The translations under genes and the position numbers were made by a program. This document shows positions 49,551 through 59,900 of a stretch of 64,000 bases of DNA, piece by piece. The notes under the pieces are model-generated. The model saw only the letters and a list, made by a program, of their open reading frames with translations, did no database searches and was not told the DNA's origin. This stretch comes from Bathymodiolus brooksi (taxonomy: Eukaryota; Mollusca; Bivalvia; Mytilida; Modiolidae). The stretch spans positions 74,405,668 to 74,469,667 of the forward strand of contig OY804576.1 in assembly GCA_963680875.1 (NCBI GenBank). Direction: 5' to 3'. How positions within the stretch are numbered: position 1 is the stretch's first letter; each line of letters opens with the position of its first letter.

Positions 49551-51200
49551 TCTTATATAGGTGTCTGAAGCAAATATTTATACAAGAGACATTTTTTCGG
49601 AAAACGTCAAAAAAAGCTTTAATTAGTTGTATGAACTATTTCTATGTAATTATCATGTAAAAACTAACATGTTACGTCAATAAATTGGTAAAATAGTAAA
49701 CACTGTACAGTCTGACCATTTTTTGATTTTTATTCCTATCGTTGTTACATTTGTATAACTATCAAAGCTTGTTTCTTGAAGATGTAGTTAATAATTATGG
49801 TGTTGAGGTCTGAGTTGGATTTTTTTTAACTGCAATGAAGAACATGAAATTAATTTGTCTTAATATTTCTTTAAAGTTTGTGCTTATATCAAATATTGAT
49901 TAGGTATTGTAACTACAGTATATACAATGTATTTTGGTTTTTTTCCTTTATTTACTGATAGTCATTATTTGTATGAACCCCTAATATCATAAAATTAATC
50001 ATTCTATTCGTTCGTAATTTACAAGAGATTTAATTTCTTGTTTATTTCAGACGTCATACTTCACCAAAATAAGGATGTAACTTTTCATTCAATTACAATG
50101 TATACAGGTCTAATAGTTTCATGATTGACAGCAAATATTGAAATATAATAGTTCTTCCACATTTATTCTCTTAGGTATTTTTAATATACAAGGCTTCTTT
50201 ATAAGAGTATGATTTGACAATATATTTATTTTTTTGTCATTGTATAATTATTTATGATTAAAATGTCTTGATGTGTTAACGGTAAATAAGATTTCTGTAA
50301 AAAAAAAAAAAAAGAGTATAATTTGACAGTATATATATTTACATGTAATTCATGGGTCATTATATAAATGTATATAAGTATTTGTGATATAATTTCCGTT
50401 TTTTATCGTTACCGGTACATTTAACTTTTTTAGGTCTGTTGAATTTACAAGTAGTTATTATATAGAAATTCGCTTCTGTGAAATTATATAGCATTATAGG
50501 GAAGATGAATACCATGTACTTTCATAGTGTACAAAATTACTCCCAGCTTTTCCTCAGGTAGATTTTCGATTTTTGCTAGACATCTATTTGCTCACTGTAT
50601 ATAATGTAAATAATGACAGTATATTACTTTAGTAGGTCAATTTAGATGTCGTTGTATGGTATTTTACACCATTATAAGTTATAATACCCCACCTTTTATA
50701 CAAGATGTAGCTGTATTTTGGTTTGGAGGGAATATATATTTAATTGAAAATTCATATTTTCACATTTTCCTTTATATGGACTGGACCGGACCGGACCTTC
50801 CATTGTCAGCTCTTTTTCTTGTATGTTCAAATTTTTGTACAAAGAACACTTATTTTAATACCTTTCTTTTTTTTCCAAAATGAACTGTGAGTTAGTTATT
50901 TACTAAAATGTAAAAAAAAGTTTGTTTGACAGATCATGTAAGGGTGCAGAAAACATGTCGGTCGTATTTCATACAAAAACACTGTTATTTTTAATGAAAT
51001 TGCAGAAAAAAATGGACGATACCTAAATTTGCATTAATAGGATGTAAGCCCAAACAACAAAGTTTCAATAATTATTCGAAGTGAATTTATTTTTTGAATT
51101 ATCTGGAAGTCTTGTACAATACATAGGAATGAGAAATATAACTGAGAACAAATTTTCAAAACAGATTAAATATGGAATGATATACAATGGTTTAATATAT
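49551..51200. other. AT-rich intergenic DNA
   Basis: No gene, RNA or clear repeat beyond short homopolymers (A15 near 50300). Confidence 0.5.
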
Positions 51201-51202
51201 TT

Positions 51203-51661
51203 ATGTCTCCCCTTCGAACGAAGGGAGACATATTGTTTTAGTCTGATTTTTTCTTCTGCTTCCGCTTCTTCTGCTTCTTCTCAGCGAAGCTTGTCCGGAC
51301 CATAACTTTTTTGTCTTTCCAGAAAGGCCAATTATATTTGGTATGTGGGTGCATGACCATAAGGCGGTGTGTCGCATACTGTAATGACCTTTGTGGGACT
51401 TTGACCTCAAGGTCAAATAATTGTTTTTTGAATAGTATTTTCTTGTATGGGCCATAACATTTTTGTCTTTCGAGATAGGTCAATGATATATGGTATGTGG
51501 GTGCATGACCATAAGGCGGTGTGTTGCGTACCGTAATGACCTTCGTGGGACCTTGACCTTTGACCTCAAGGTCAAATAATTGTTTTTTAAATAGTATCAT
51601 TCAACTCATAATGTGTAACTTATTGTTGTACAGATGGCCGCATTAAGGGGAGACATAAGTT
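51203..51661. mobile_element. Tandem-core element with hairpin head, two ~152-bp units
   Basis: TATGTCTCCCCTTCG/CGAAGGGAGACATA hairpin head, then GGTATGTGGGTGCATGACCA at 51340 and 51492 with GACCTCAAGGTCAAATAATT in each unit. GGGGAGACATAAG at the right end mirrors the head. Confidence 0.75.
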
Positions 51662-51800
51662 TTAGGTATCTAAAACAGTTATTCCTAGTTTTATGACTGT
51701 ATCACTCTGTAGAGATAGAAATTAATCAAAAGTAACCATTGGAAATACAAACGTATCATAAATTACTCTCATTTGTTTTAGTATGTGAATATTAACATAC

Positions 51801-52769
51801 CGTATAACCGGTAATTTCTGCGGTATTCTGCGGTCAACTCCGGACCGCAGAAATTAAAATCGCAGAATATTATATAAAATAAATGTTTAATGTCCCGTAC
51901 AAAATACGTTTTCAAACTCTAACTCCGATTCCGCCGTAAGTGTCAAATATTTAATTAGTCGTAATTACTATATCCAGATAAATAAAACCTGGTACTATAT
52001 AAATGTTTACACAACAATTAAAAGTTATTTAGCTGTGGCATGATGATTTTTACCTGTTAATTACAATTACTCCAGATCAAGAAATATGATTGTACCAAGC
52101 TGACACCGACAATATAATTGAAACAATCACCTGATTAAATGTTTACAATCATAATAAAGTTTATTAAAGCAATATTTAAAATTGTTATTTCATAAATTAA
52201 CATTAGATTTTTTTTTTGAATTGTTGTAGTAGCTTCGATTGAATAATACCAAACTGCGTGATCGCAGGATTCATCTAAAGACCAAACAAATAGAAATGTA
52301 CTGGTAGTAGAATTCCGGTTAACCTGAGTTTTTATGTCTACATTATACTAAAAAAATTGAATACAATTGCTTCTAAATCATAATTCTTTAAAAAAATTGT
52401 TATATGATAAAGTATGAAAATTCGACATTAAAAATATACATCCGAAATATATCAAAGTTTATACCGATATCGATCCAACTGTTGACTTCGTATTTCCTGT
52501 TAACAAAAAAGACAAATTTGAAGTTAACCAAATGCGTATTCAGAAGTTGTAACGTTTGCAAACTTTCTAAAGAACTAAATATGTTTTTACCTCTAAGGAT
52601 CACTCTAATGTGCACCAGTTGTTTATCGTAACATCGCTTCAGATGTTGCTTCCTGTAATACAAACAAATTGTTTTTCAGTGCCGAGATTTTCAATCCGCA
52701 AAAATTAAATGTCATCTTTTTAGACCAAAACCGCAGAAATTTCACACCGCAGAAATTACCGGTTATACG
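51801..52769. mobile_element. 969-bp MITE with perfect 23-bp terminal repeats
   Basis: CGTATAACCGGTAATTTCTG CGG at the left is perfectly inverted at 52747-52769. The CCGCAGAAATT motif recurs just inside both ends. The interior is AT-rich; short open frames at 52400-52663 have no recognisable similarity. Target duplication is not evident (possibly TA). Confidence 0.75.
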
Positions 52770-53995
52770 TTAATTAAAGTGCTATATGATGGGCAATTTT
52801 CCTTCTTTTTTTTTCCCTTTCATTTTTCAAATACAATATTATAATCATATTTTAATATTTATTGTTTTTCTTTTGTTTGTGGTTAAGAGTGCAGAAATAT
52901 AACTAAAAACTATGTTCATGGGCATGAAATTATTCCCAGGACATAAATAACTAGATCAACTGTTGTTTTTGTTTTTTGTGACTGTGGTTTGTATTGTTGT
53001 TTAATTTTCCAATATCATCATATCTGCACACACACACACAAACAATTACACCATGAAATGTCAATGTGAAGCATTAAGCTATCTCCCTTAATCAACAAAT
53101 TTATCTGACCCTAAGAAGTGTTGCAGTCATTATGATATGACTGTCATTCACGTCATCTTCTGTTTGTAGCCACAATTTGGCTGAAATACTGCTAAAGTAG
53201 GTGTTAAACGCCAATCAATAAATCAATCCTGTTTGTAGAAACAATATTTTTTTCATCACAAGGTCTTTATATCTGATCTTTCTGAAATTTTGACAGAATG
53301 ACACCAAGGTTCAGATTATTTTTGGGGAATGGTAGCCCTCTGTTTTCAGACAAGAGGCACAAAGATGCCAGAAATGCTCTATGAATTACAGTATTAAACA
53401 ACATATTTGATATTACATGCATTCTAACATTTTCATCTCCATTTGAAGTAGTTGTATCATGCTGCCATCGTTCGTAGCTCTTTATTTTTATCTATGGAGT
53501 TATGGTATTTACAGCCACCTTATGCAATTTTTTAAGCTATAAGTTTTATTAGTTCAGAAGCCTGAGAAAAGCACTAACAAAGTTGATCACATTTGGTTGT
53601 GTTAAGTACATATACCTTGACACTGGTGGCAGTGCGACTCTCAAATCTTAGAGGTGAAGGCAAAATAATTACATATTGATAGCTAAATTACCACATGATC
53701 ACAGCCAAGTTGTCTCCCCTCTTTATTTAGAAATTATTATTATTTGATTGTCTACCTTATCTAAATATGTTAAAGGGAGGTAACTTATATAATTTATAGA
53801 TAAGTTAAAGGGAGGTTACTTATGTAATTTATTTCTGTACATTCATACGACATTGTTTCGTTCATTAGATATTTTGGAAATGATTGCAGTTGGTTATTTT
53901 GTGTATTCCTCAGCTTGATAATGTATAAGATTGAATTTATATTGTAGATGTAGAAATCAAGTTCCTTGTCAGTAGAAATGAAAGTTTAATTTATT
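52770..53995. other. Intergenic DNA with small repeats
   Basis: Contains a (CA)n tract near 53030, a SINE tail fragment at 53163-53228 (GGCTGAAATACTGCTAAAGT ... GTTAAACGCCAATCAATAAA), and a short tandem duplication at 53764-53831 (GTTAAAGGGAGGTAACTTAT twice). No gene seen. Confidence 0.6.
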
Positions 53996-54232
53996 TAAGC
54001 TCACCTCAATTAAAGGGTCACTGGAAATATGGTCATTACATTTTGTCTGCCATCTTCCAACTATTTAACTTTTTACATTTCAGTCTTCTCCGATACAACT
54101 AGACTTTAGTTGATGTCGAACATATTAGGATGTTTATTGAATATAAGCATGAGCGAAATGTCAGGTTTAATTTGTTTGTGAGAAGTCCTGGCAAGGTGAG
54201 CAATACAGACTATTGTGAGCCTCTGGTTTATC
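53996..54232. mobile_element. Short element with pearl/HINE-like ends, no tandem core
   Basis: AAGCTCACCTCAATTAAAGG at the left and GTGAGCAATACAGACTATTG / GTGAGCCTCTGGTTT at the right match the conserved ends of the tandem-core elements. Confidence 0.5.
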
Positions 54233-54780
54233 TTCACAACATAGTTTGTTTTTGTAACTTAAATAAAATAATGTTTTGAGAAATATTTATTGACAGGGTG
54301 CTTGGTCTACCCAAATTAAGTTGTAATTGACCATTAATTTTGTTTCATATATTAATTAAATGTATATGTGCATGTTAATTTTGCAAGGAAAAATAAATAA
54401 AAGTTAAATTTTGATTGTACTTTGTCATTTATTTTTGTACCGTGCCGGACCAGCCAATATTCCTTTCTAAATATCTGAAATATAAAGCATTGTCAGAAAC
54501 CACAAGCTAGAGGATTTCTTACTTTGTAGGAATTATTCACTAATCAGGATGTGCTTAATCAGAGAAACTACATTTAAGTAGGGGATCTAATCATCTTTTG
54601 TACGATTTAAACATAATCATAAATCAGATATAAATATTGTAATATTAGTTCGTTAAATACTGGTATATGAGATAAAGTAAAATGCCTATATATTACCAAT
54701 GAAACCCACAAGACAGATATTGTGTTGGATTGAATAAAGAATCAATGGATGGGGAGACAAAACAATATTCCGGAGCTTTT

Positions 54781-54846
54781 CGATTGATTGATCGATTATT
54801 GCTTAACAGATAACGAGCAGTATTTCAGCTATATTCAGGATTATAC
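54781..54846 (-). mobile_element. SINE tail fragment, antisense
   Basis: GATTGATTGATCGATTATTG, CTTAACAGATAACGAGCAGT and ATTTCAGCTATATTCAGGA, a relative of the CAATC-ended tail at 53163. Confidence 0.6.
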
Positions 54847-54856
54847 CTTTCGTTTT

Positions 54857-55525
54857 TAGCTCATCTGGACAAAAGGTTCATGTCTGGTATTGTTATAACT
54901 TTGCCTCAGATGTTGTCCTTCAAACTTTTTACATTACAATCGTTTCCTCACAAACCACTGGACCAATTGGAACTAAACTTGGTAGAAATGCTACTTGGGT
55001 GGTCTTCAATATTGTACATGATTTTTTTTCTATTTTGAAATTAAACATAGCTGCTAGGGTCAATTATTCTCTCTACATGCTGAAATTTCAAAACGTTCTC
55101 TCCCCAGAAATCACAAATATGTGATGAAAATGTTACATCTTAGGAATGCACCTTATATGACGCTGTACACAGTTTTTGTTTTATTTGTCGTTCAGAAATC
55201 AAAGATGGCCATCACGATAGATAGTTTTAACATAAGAAGACTTGGGAAAATAAACAAATAATTCTTCTCAGAAGCTACAATCTTTACTGAACCAAAATTT
55301 TACATGAATAATCAATGAATGGACCTTTAAAAAATGACCTTTTTGTGTCTGTCAGAAGTTCAAGATGGCTATCACAACAGGATGAAATTTAAACATGAGC
55401 CTATGGAAAAATGAATAATTCATCTCAGAAACTACAAACTTCAACTGTACATGAATAATCATTGGATGGTCCTTTACCAATTTTTGCTTTGTTTGGATCG
55501 GAAATCAAGATGACTGGCATCACAG
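54857..55525. mobile_element. Degenerate element with AGCTCATC end and ~165-bp repeats
   Basis: TTTTTAGCTCATCTGGACAA starts it. GAAATCAAAGATGGCCATCA, GAAGTTCAAGATGGCTATCA and GAAATCAAGATGACTGGCAT recur at 55196, 55358 and 55501 (about 162 and 143 bp apart). Confidence 0.5.
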
Positions 55526-55539
55526 CACAAAGAACAATT

Positions 55540-56027
55540 TACCTTTTAATGAGATGATGATGATGCCTGCTTTGTGCTAAAACCAATATGGTGTGCTATG
55601 TCTTTGTAGTGTTTGAGTCAACTGAACAACAGTCCAATGGTAGACATGTTGCTCAACTGCAAGTTCTGTCAACTTCCAGCCAACCAGTCTTTGGTTCAGA
55701 CTTTTTAAGCTGCATGCTCAGAGGAGAATAGAGCAGAAAATACAGTGAAACCAGTCAAAGCTGAACCCTGAATAAAAAGGAACCCTGTATAAACCAAACC
55801 AAAAAGTTTCAGTGTATGAAGTCTGCCTTAATTTAATCTGCATAAACCGAACACCTGTCTATTCTCAACACAAAAACTGGTTCCAAGGAGATGTAGCTTT
55901 AATAGACAGGTTTCACTGTAACAATCTTGTACTCGTCTTTGACCAAAAACAGGCATCAAACACACAATCTAACCATACTCAAGACAAGTACACTTTACTA
56001 TTACACCACAGTGTCTGTCTACACCAG
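55540..56027 (-). mobile_element. SINE family B, antisense, split by a MITE
   Basis: Before 55741: ATGAGATGATGATGATGCCT, GTCCAATGGTAGACATGTTG, CCAACCAGTCTTTGGTTCAG. After 55920: CGTCTTTGACCAAAAACAGG (head region) and TACTATTACACCACAGTGTC. Confidence 0.75.
55743..55918. mobile_element. 176-bp pogo/mariner-type MITE inside SINE B
   Basis: Ends CAGTGAAACC and GGTTTCACTG are perfect inverted repeats, flanked by TA on both sides (55741-42, 55919-20). The interior shares CCCTGTATAAACCAAACC with the MITE at 27718. Confidence 0.85.
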
Positions 56028-56119
56028 TAGAAATAATCAACAAATACAATAACCAAATTTTCAATTCTTGCTGATACTTTTTGTTTAGTTAATTAAATCA
56101 AATATTACTTAGTAGGTTG

Positions 56120-56308
56120 AGGGTTAGGTTTATGGAGTCTAACGCCACTTTCAACAACATATCAGTTATAGTGTGGCGTTCAGTTTTATCGATGGGAGAA
56201 ACCGAAGAAAACAACCGACCTGCCAAAAGTCACAAACAAACTTTATCACATAATGTTGTATCAAGTACACCTCACCGAACAGGATTTCAACTCGCAACGT
56301 TAGTGGTG
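56120..56308 (-). mobile_element. SINE family A, antisense, head truncated
   Basis: AACATATCAGTTATAGTGTG, AAACTTTATCACATAATGTT, AAGTACACCTCACC and TTTCAACTCGCAACGTTAGT. Confidence 0.75.
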
Positions 56309-56381
56309 GCTTAGAAGGTTGAATCTGTTTAACAAAATACCTTCATCTGATAACGACATGTCAAATTTTATATTGACCTTG

Positions 56382-56450
56382 ATTGATTGTTTGTTGCTTA
56401 ACATCCATTAGTAAATATTTCATGAATATTCAGGACGAGAACAAGATCTA
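56382..56450 (-). mobile_element. SINE tail fragment, antisense
   Basis: TTGATTGTTTGTTGCTTAAC, CATTAGTAAATATTTCATGA and ACGAGAACA. Confidence 0.5.
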
Positions 56451-56679
56451 AACCAACACAAATTGACCATGATTAATATAAAGACATTTAATTATCATAT
56501 AAAGAAAACCAAAGGCGAACATGAAACTTTATACACATATTAATTTAAAATGAATCGTATGCAATAACCTTATCCAAATTAACATTCTTGTCTAAATCAC
56601 CAGAAAAAATGTATTGTCTTTGTCTTTACCACAAGACAATTGAACTGTAATAATTAAAAAAGACACATGTATTTTAAAT

Positions 56680-56901
56680 TTAATGCCACATTTCTATAAA
56701 ACCATTCCATCCACAACAAGCTACAGTAGATGGCAATAAAGGGTGGAAGGAGACATCTAGATTTACATCTAATTTAGTATTCAATTTTCTTATTAAGTGT
56801 CCAGTTTTGTAGTCATAGTTGTAGAAGTTGCCTTCAGCATCTCCACTGATAACATATCTACCATCAGGAGAAATATCAAAGCCAACTTTGTATCCTTCCA
56901 C
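56680..56901 (-). CDS. WDR25: WDR25 last coding exon
   Basis: 73 codons plus [23 protein letters not shown] ... [10 protein letters not shown], where the family normally ends. Acceptor ATTTTAG. Confidence 0.93.
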   Translation of the reverse strand: MEGYKVGFDISPDGRYVISGDAEGNFYNYDYKTGHLIRKLNTKLDVNLDVSFHPLLPSTVACCGWNGFIEMWH

Positions 56902-59900
56902 CTAAAATATGTAAATAAAATTTACATGGACCATAGAGGCCAGAATTAACATTAACATGATGGGTGCCAGTAGTGGAGCAGGAACTGCTTACCCTTCCGG
57001 AGCACCTAAGCTCACCTCTGGTTATTTGTTGAGTTCTTGTTGCTCAATCTTTAGTTTTCTATGTAGTGTTTTGTTATGCATTGTTTGTCTTCTTGGCCTT
57101 TTTATTTTGGCCATTGTATTGTCTCCCCTTACAACTTCTGATAACCCCTTTTGTATCTTCAAACTTTTCTTTCATTATTTTACAACATATACTAATATCT
57201 TTCACATTGGATCATAGACTTTTGAAATAAGAAACGAGAACAAAATTCTCACAAAAACAGAAAGTACCAGGCAATTTCCTTTAAATTCAAATTAAATATT
57301 GATTATTTAATAAACTTGACACTTTAACCAACAAGAGGTTATGGTGTTTAATGTCACTTTCAACAATATTTCAGTTATATCATGGCAGTCAGCTTTATTG
57401 GTGAAGGAAACCGGAGAAACACACAGACCTGCCGCAAGTCACCAACAAACTATCACATAATGTTGTATTGAGTACACCTCGCCATGAGCGGGATTCGAAC
57501 TCACAACTTAAGTAGTGATAGGCACTGATTGCATAGGTAGTTGTAAATCCAACAACCATAAGATCACGATGACCGCCGCAAATAAGAGATAAATAATTTA
57601 TAATGTCAATACATTAGTCCCCCTCTTATGAAGGCTACCACTTCTGCAATGAATGTGTCCTCAAATGCATATGAGAGATTGCCCCACTTTTAGTAGTATT
57701 TTACTATCTAAATGCACCTAAAATATGGCCCGATAATAAGAGTGTTCTTTGATGGGAGTAGCGTTATAAGACCTTCCAGGGGAACTTTGAAATAGGGTCA
57801 CATCAGACAGGTTAAATTAATATGAAATGCACTGTGAAAGGAAATTAATATTAAGATCACATAATGCAAGTAATTGCTTAATAGAGGTGGTCACTAAAAC
57901 AGGCTTAACTGTATAACCTGACTATTATAATTACCTTATGTCCTTCATATCTAAGACTTCTACACATCTTATAGGGCTTATTAGCAGAAAAACAGGCTAT
58001 ATAATTTCCATGAGATTGAGCAAGAAAGTTGGAGTCTGTAGGGTGTAACTTTAGACATGTACAACTGTACCTCTCCTGCAACAGAAAACAAAGCAAGGTA
58101 ACTTGGTAAGGAAGTTATAGATGTGAGATTGAACAAGAAAGTTATAGTTTATAGGGTTTAACATTAGACATGTACAACTGTACCTCTCCTGCAATAGAAA
58201 ACAAAGCAAGGTAACTTGGTAAGCAAGTTGTAGAATCTCATGAGTGTAGATTAACAGCTTATTGAGTCGTGAAATATCTTGGCTTGATTATTTATGTAGT
58301 TTGGCTTAGGTTTGTTTTTTTTCTTGGAATTTTTTATATTGAGGAAGACTATAAAATTGGTATTTGTTGCTTCTCCACTAAGCAAGCAGCATTAAGGGGA
58401 AAGAGCAAAGACTGTTTGGTTCAGAATCAGGATAATGTGTCCCAGTGGGGTGACATATCTATACACAGAGTGTTGCTTCAGTGAGCTAGCACAATAAAAA
58501 TCCAGCTAAGCATGTTGGTCTAGTACAAAACAGACCTCATTATCATTTCATTGAAAATTAACTTGTTCTCGCCATTATATAGGGGCCGTCGTGGTCATGA
58601 TCGTATGGTAGTTGGATTTATAACAACCTATGCAACCAGTACCTATCACCACTAATGTTGTGAGTTCAAATCCTGTTCAGGCGAGGTGTACTCAATACAA
58701 CATTATGTGATAAAGTTTGTCATTGACTTGCAGCAGGTCATTGGTTTTCTCTGGGTACTCCAGTTTCCTCCACCAATAAAACTGACCGCTTTGATATAAC
58801 TGAAATATTGTTGAAAGTGGCATTAAGCACTATAACACACCCGCCCACCATGATATAGCTGAAAAATTGCTGAGTTGGCATTAAATAACAATCACTCATT
58901 CTCTCATTCAGTAGTGCCATCAGCAGTGTATACAAGGAGATCAAATGCTAACTAAGATTACAAAAATGAAGTATTGAAGTACCTGGTAAATTTGATTTGA
59001 TTTAACAACAGTATGATCAAAATCCCATGCCATGATGTTTCTATCTGAAGAGTCACGACTTACAAGGTCTCCAGTAGAGAAAAATTCCTTACCATCCCTA
59101 TTAAATATCACATCTTGAATCTGAAAAAATATTTAATATACCACATGATTTTGATTAACCGATCCAAACACAGAATGATAGCATATGAATCTCCATATAT
59201 GGGGTAATATAGGTGTATTGTAGAATTTCCCTATATGCTATATTACTTTAGTAACCATATTCTCTATTGAAGTAATGTAATTGGTTGTATATAGTATGCA
59301 CCTCATCCTTGGTGCATTCAATTATTAATATGGTAATATTGTATATAGTATGCACCTCTTCCTTGGTGCATTCAATTATTAATATGGTAATATTGTATAT
59401 AGTATGCACCTCATCCTTGGTGCATTCAATAATTAATTGTAATATAATGTAATTTACTTATATAATGGTTACTTATTAAGTTATTTTGAGGGCAGTATTA
59501 AGATTTTTTGACTGTACAGTCTGTACAAGAAGCTTAAAAACTTTTCAGTAACAACCTGTCATTTTTTTCCCCACACATTTTGTCTATATAAATTGTGTAT
59601 TGTCTGTACTGTCTGATGCTGTTTATAAACAGTAATCTTGTAGATATGTTTATTGGATATAAATTAATAAACTAAGTTTTAATTTAAATCATGAAGGATT
59701 GAACAGTTTCAGAACTCTTCATAGAGTTTCGAAGTGATTTCGGCACCATTAAATTTTGTTAACTTGTTCTACTCTAGGCTTGAAATTTCTCAATTGGTAG
59801 ATTTTCTTTAGCAACAAAGTAGGAATTACGAAATAACGTGCACACTGCATCGTCAAATATTTCGCTAGTCTTACCAAAAATTAACAAAATGTACATGTTT

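Noticed and set aside
52400..52663. Open frames on both strands inside the 51801 element
   Set aside because: Low-complexity, AT-driven frames with no recognisable domain; treated as non-coding.
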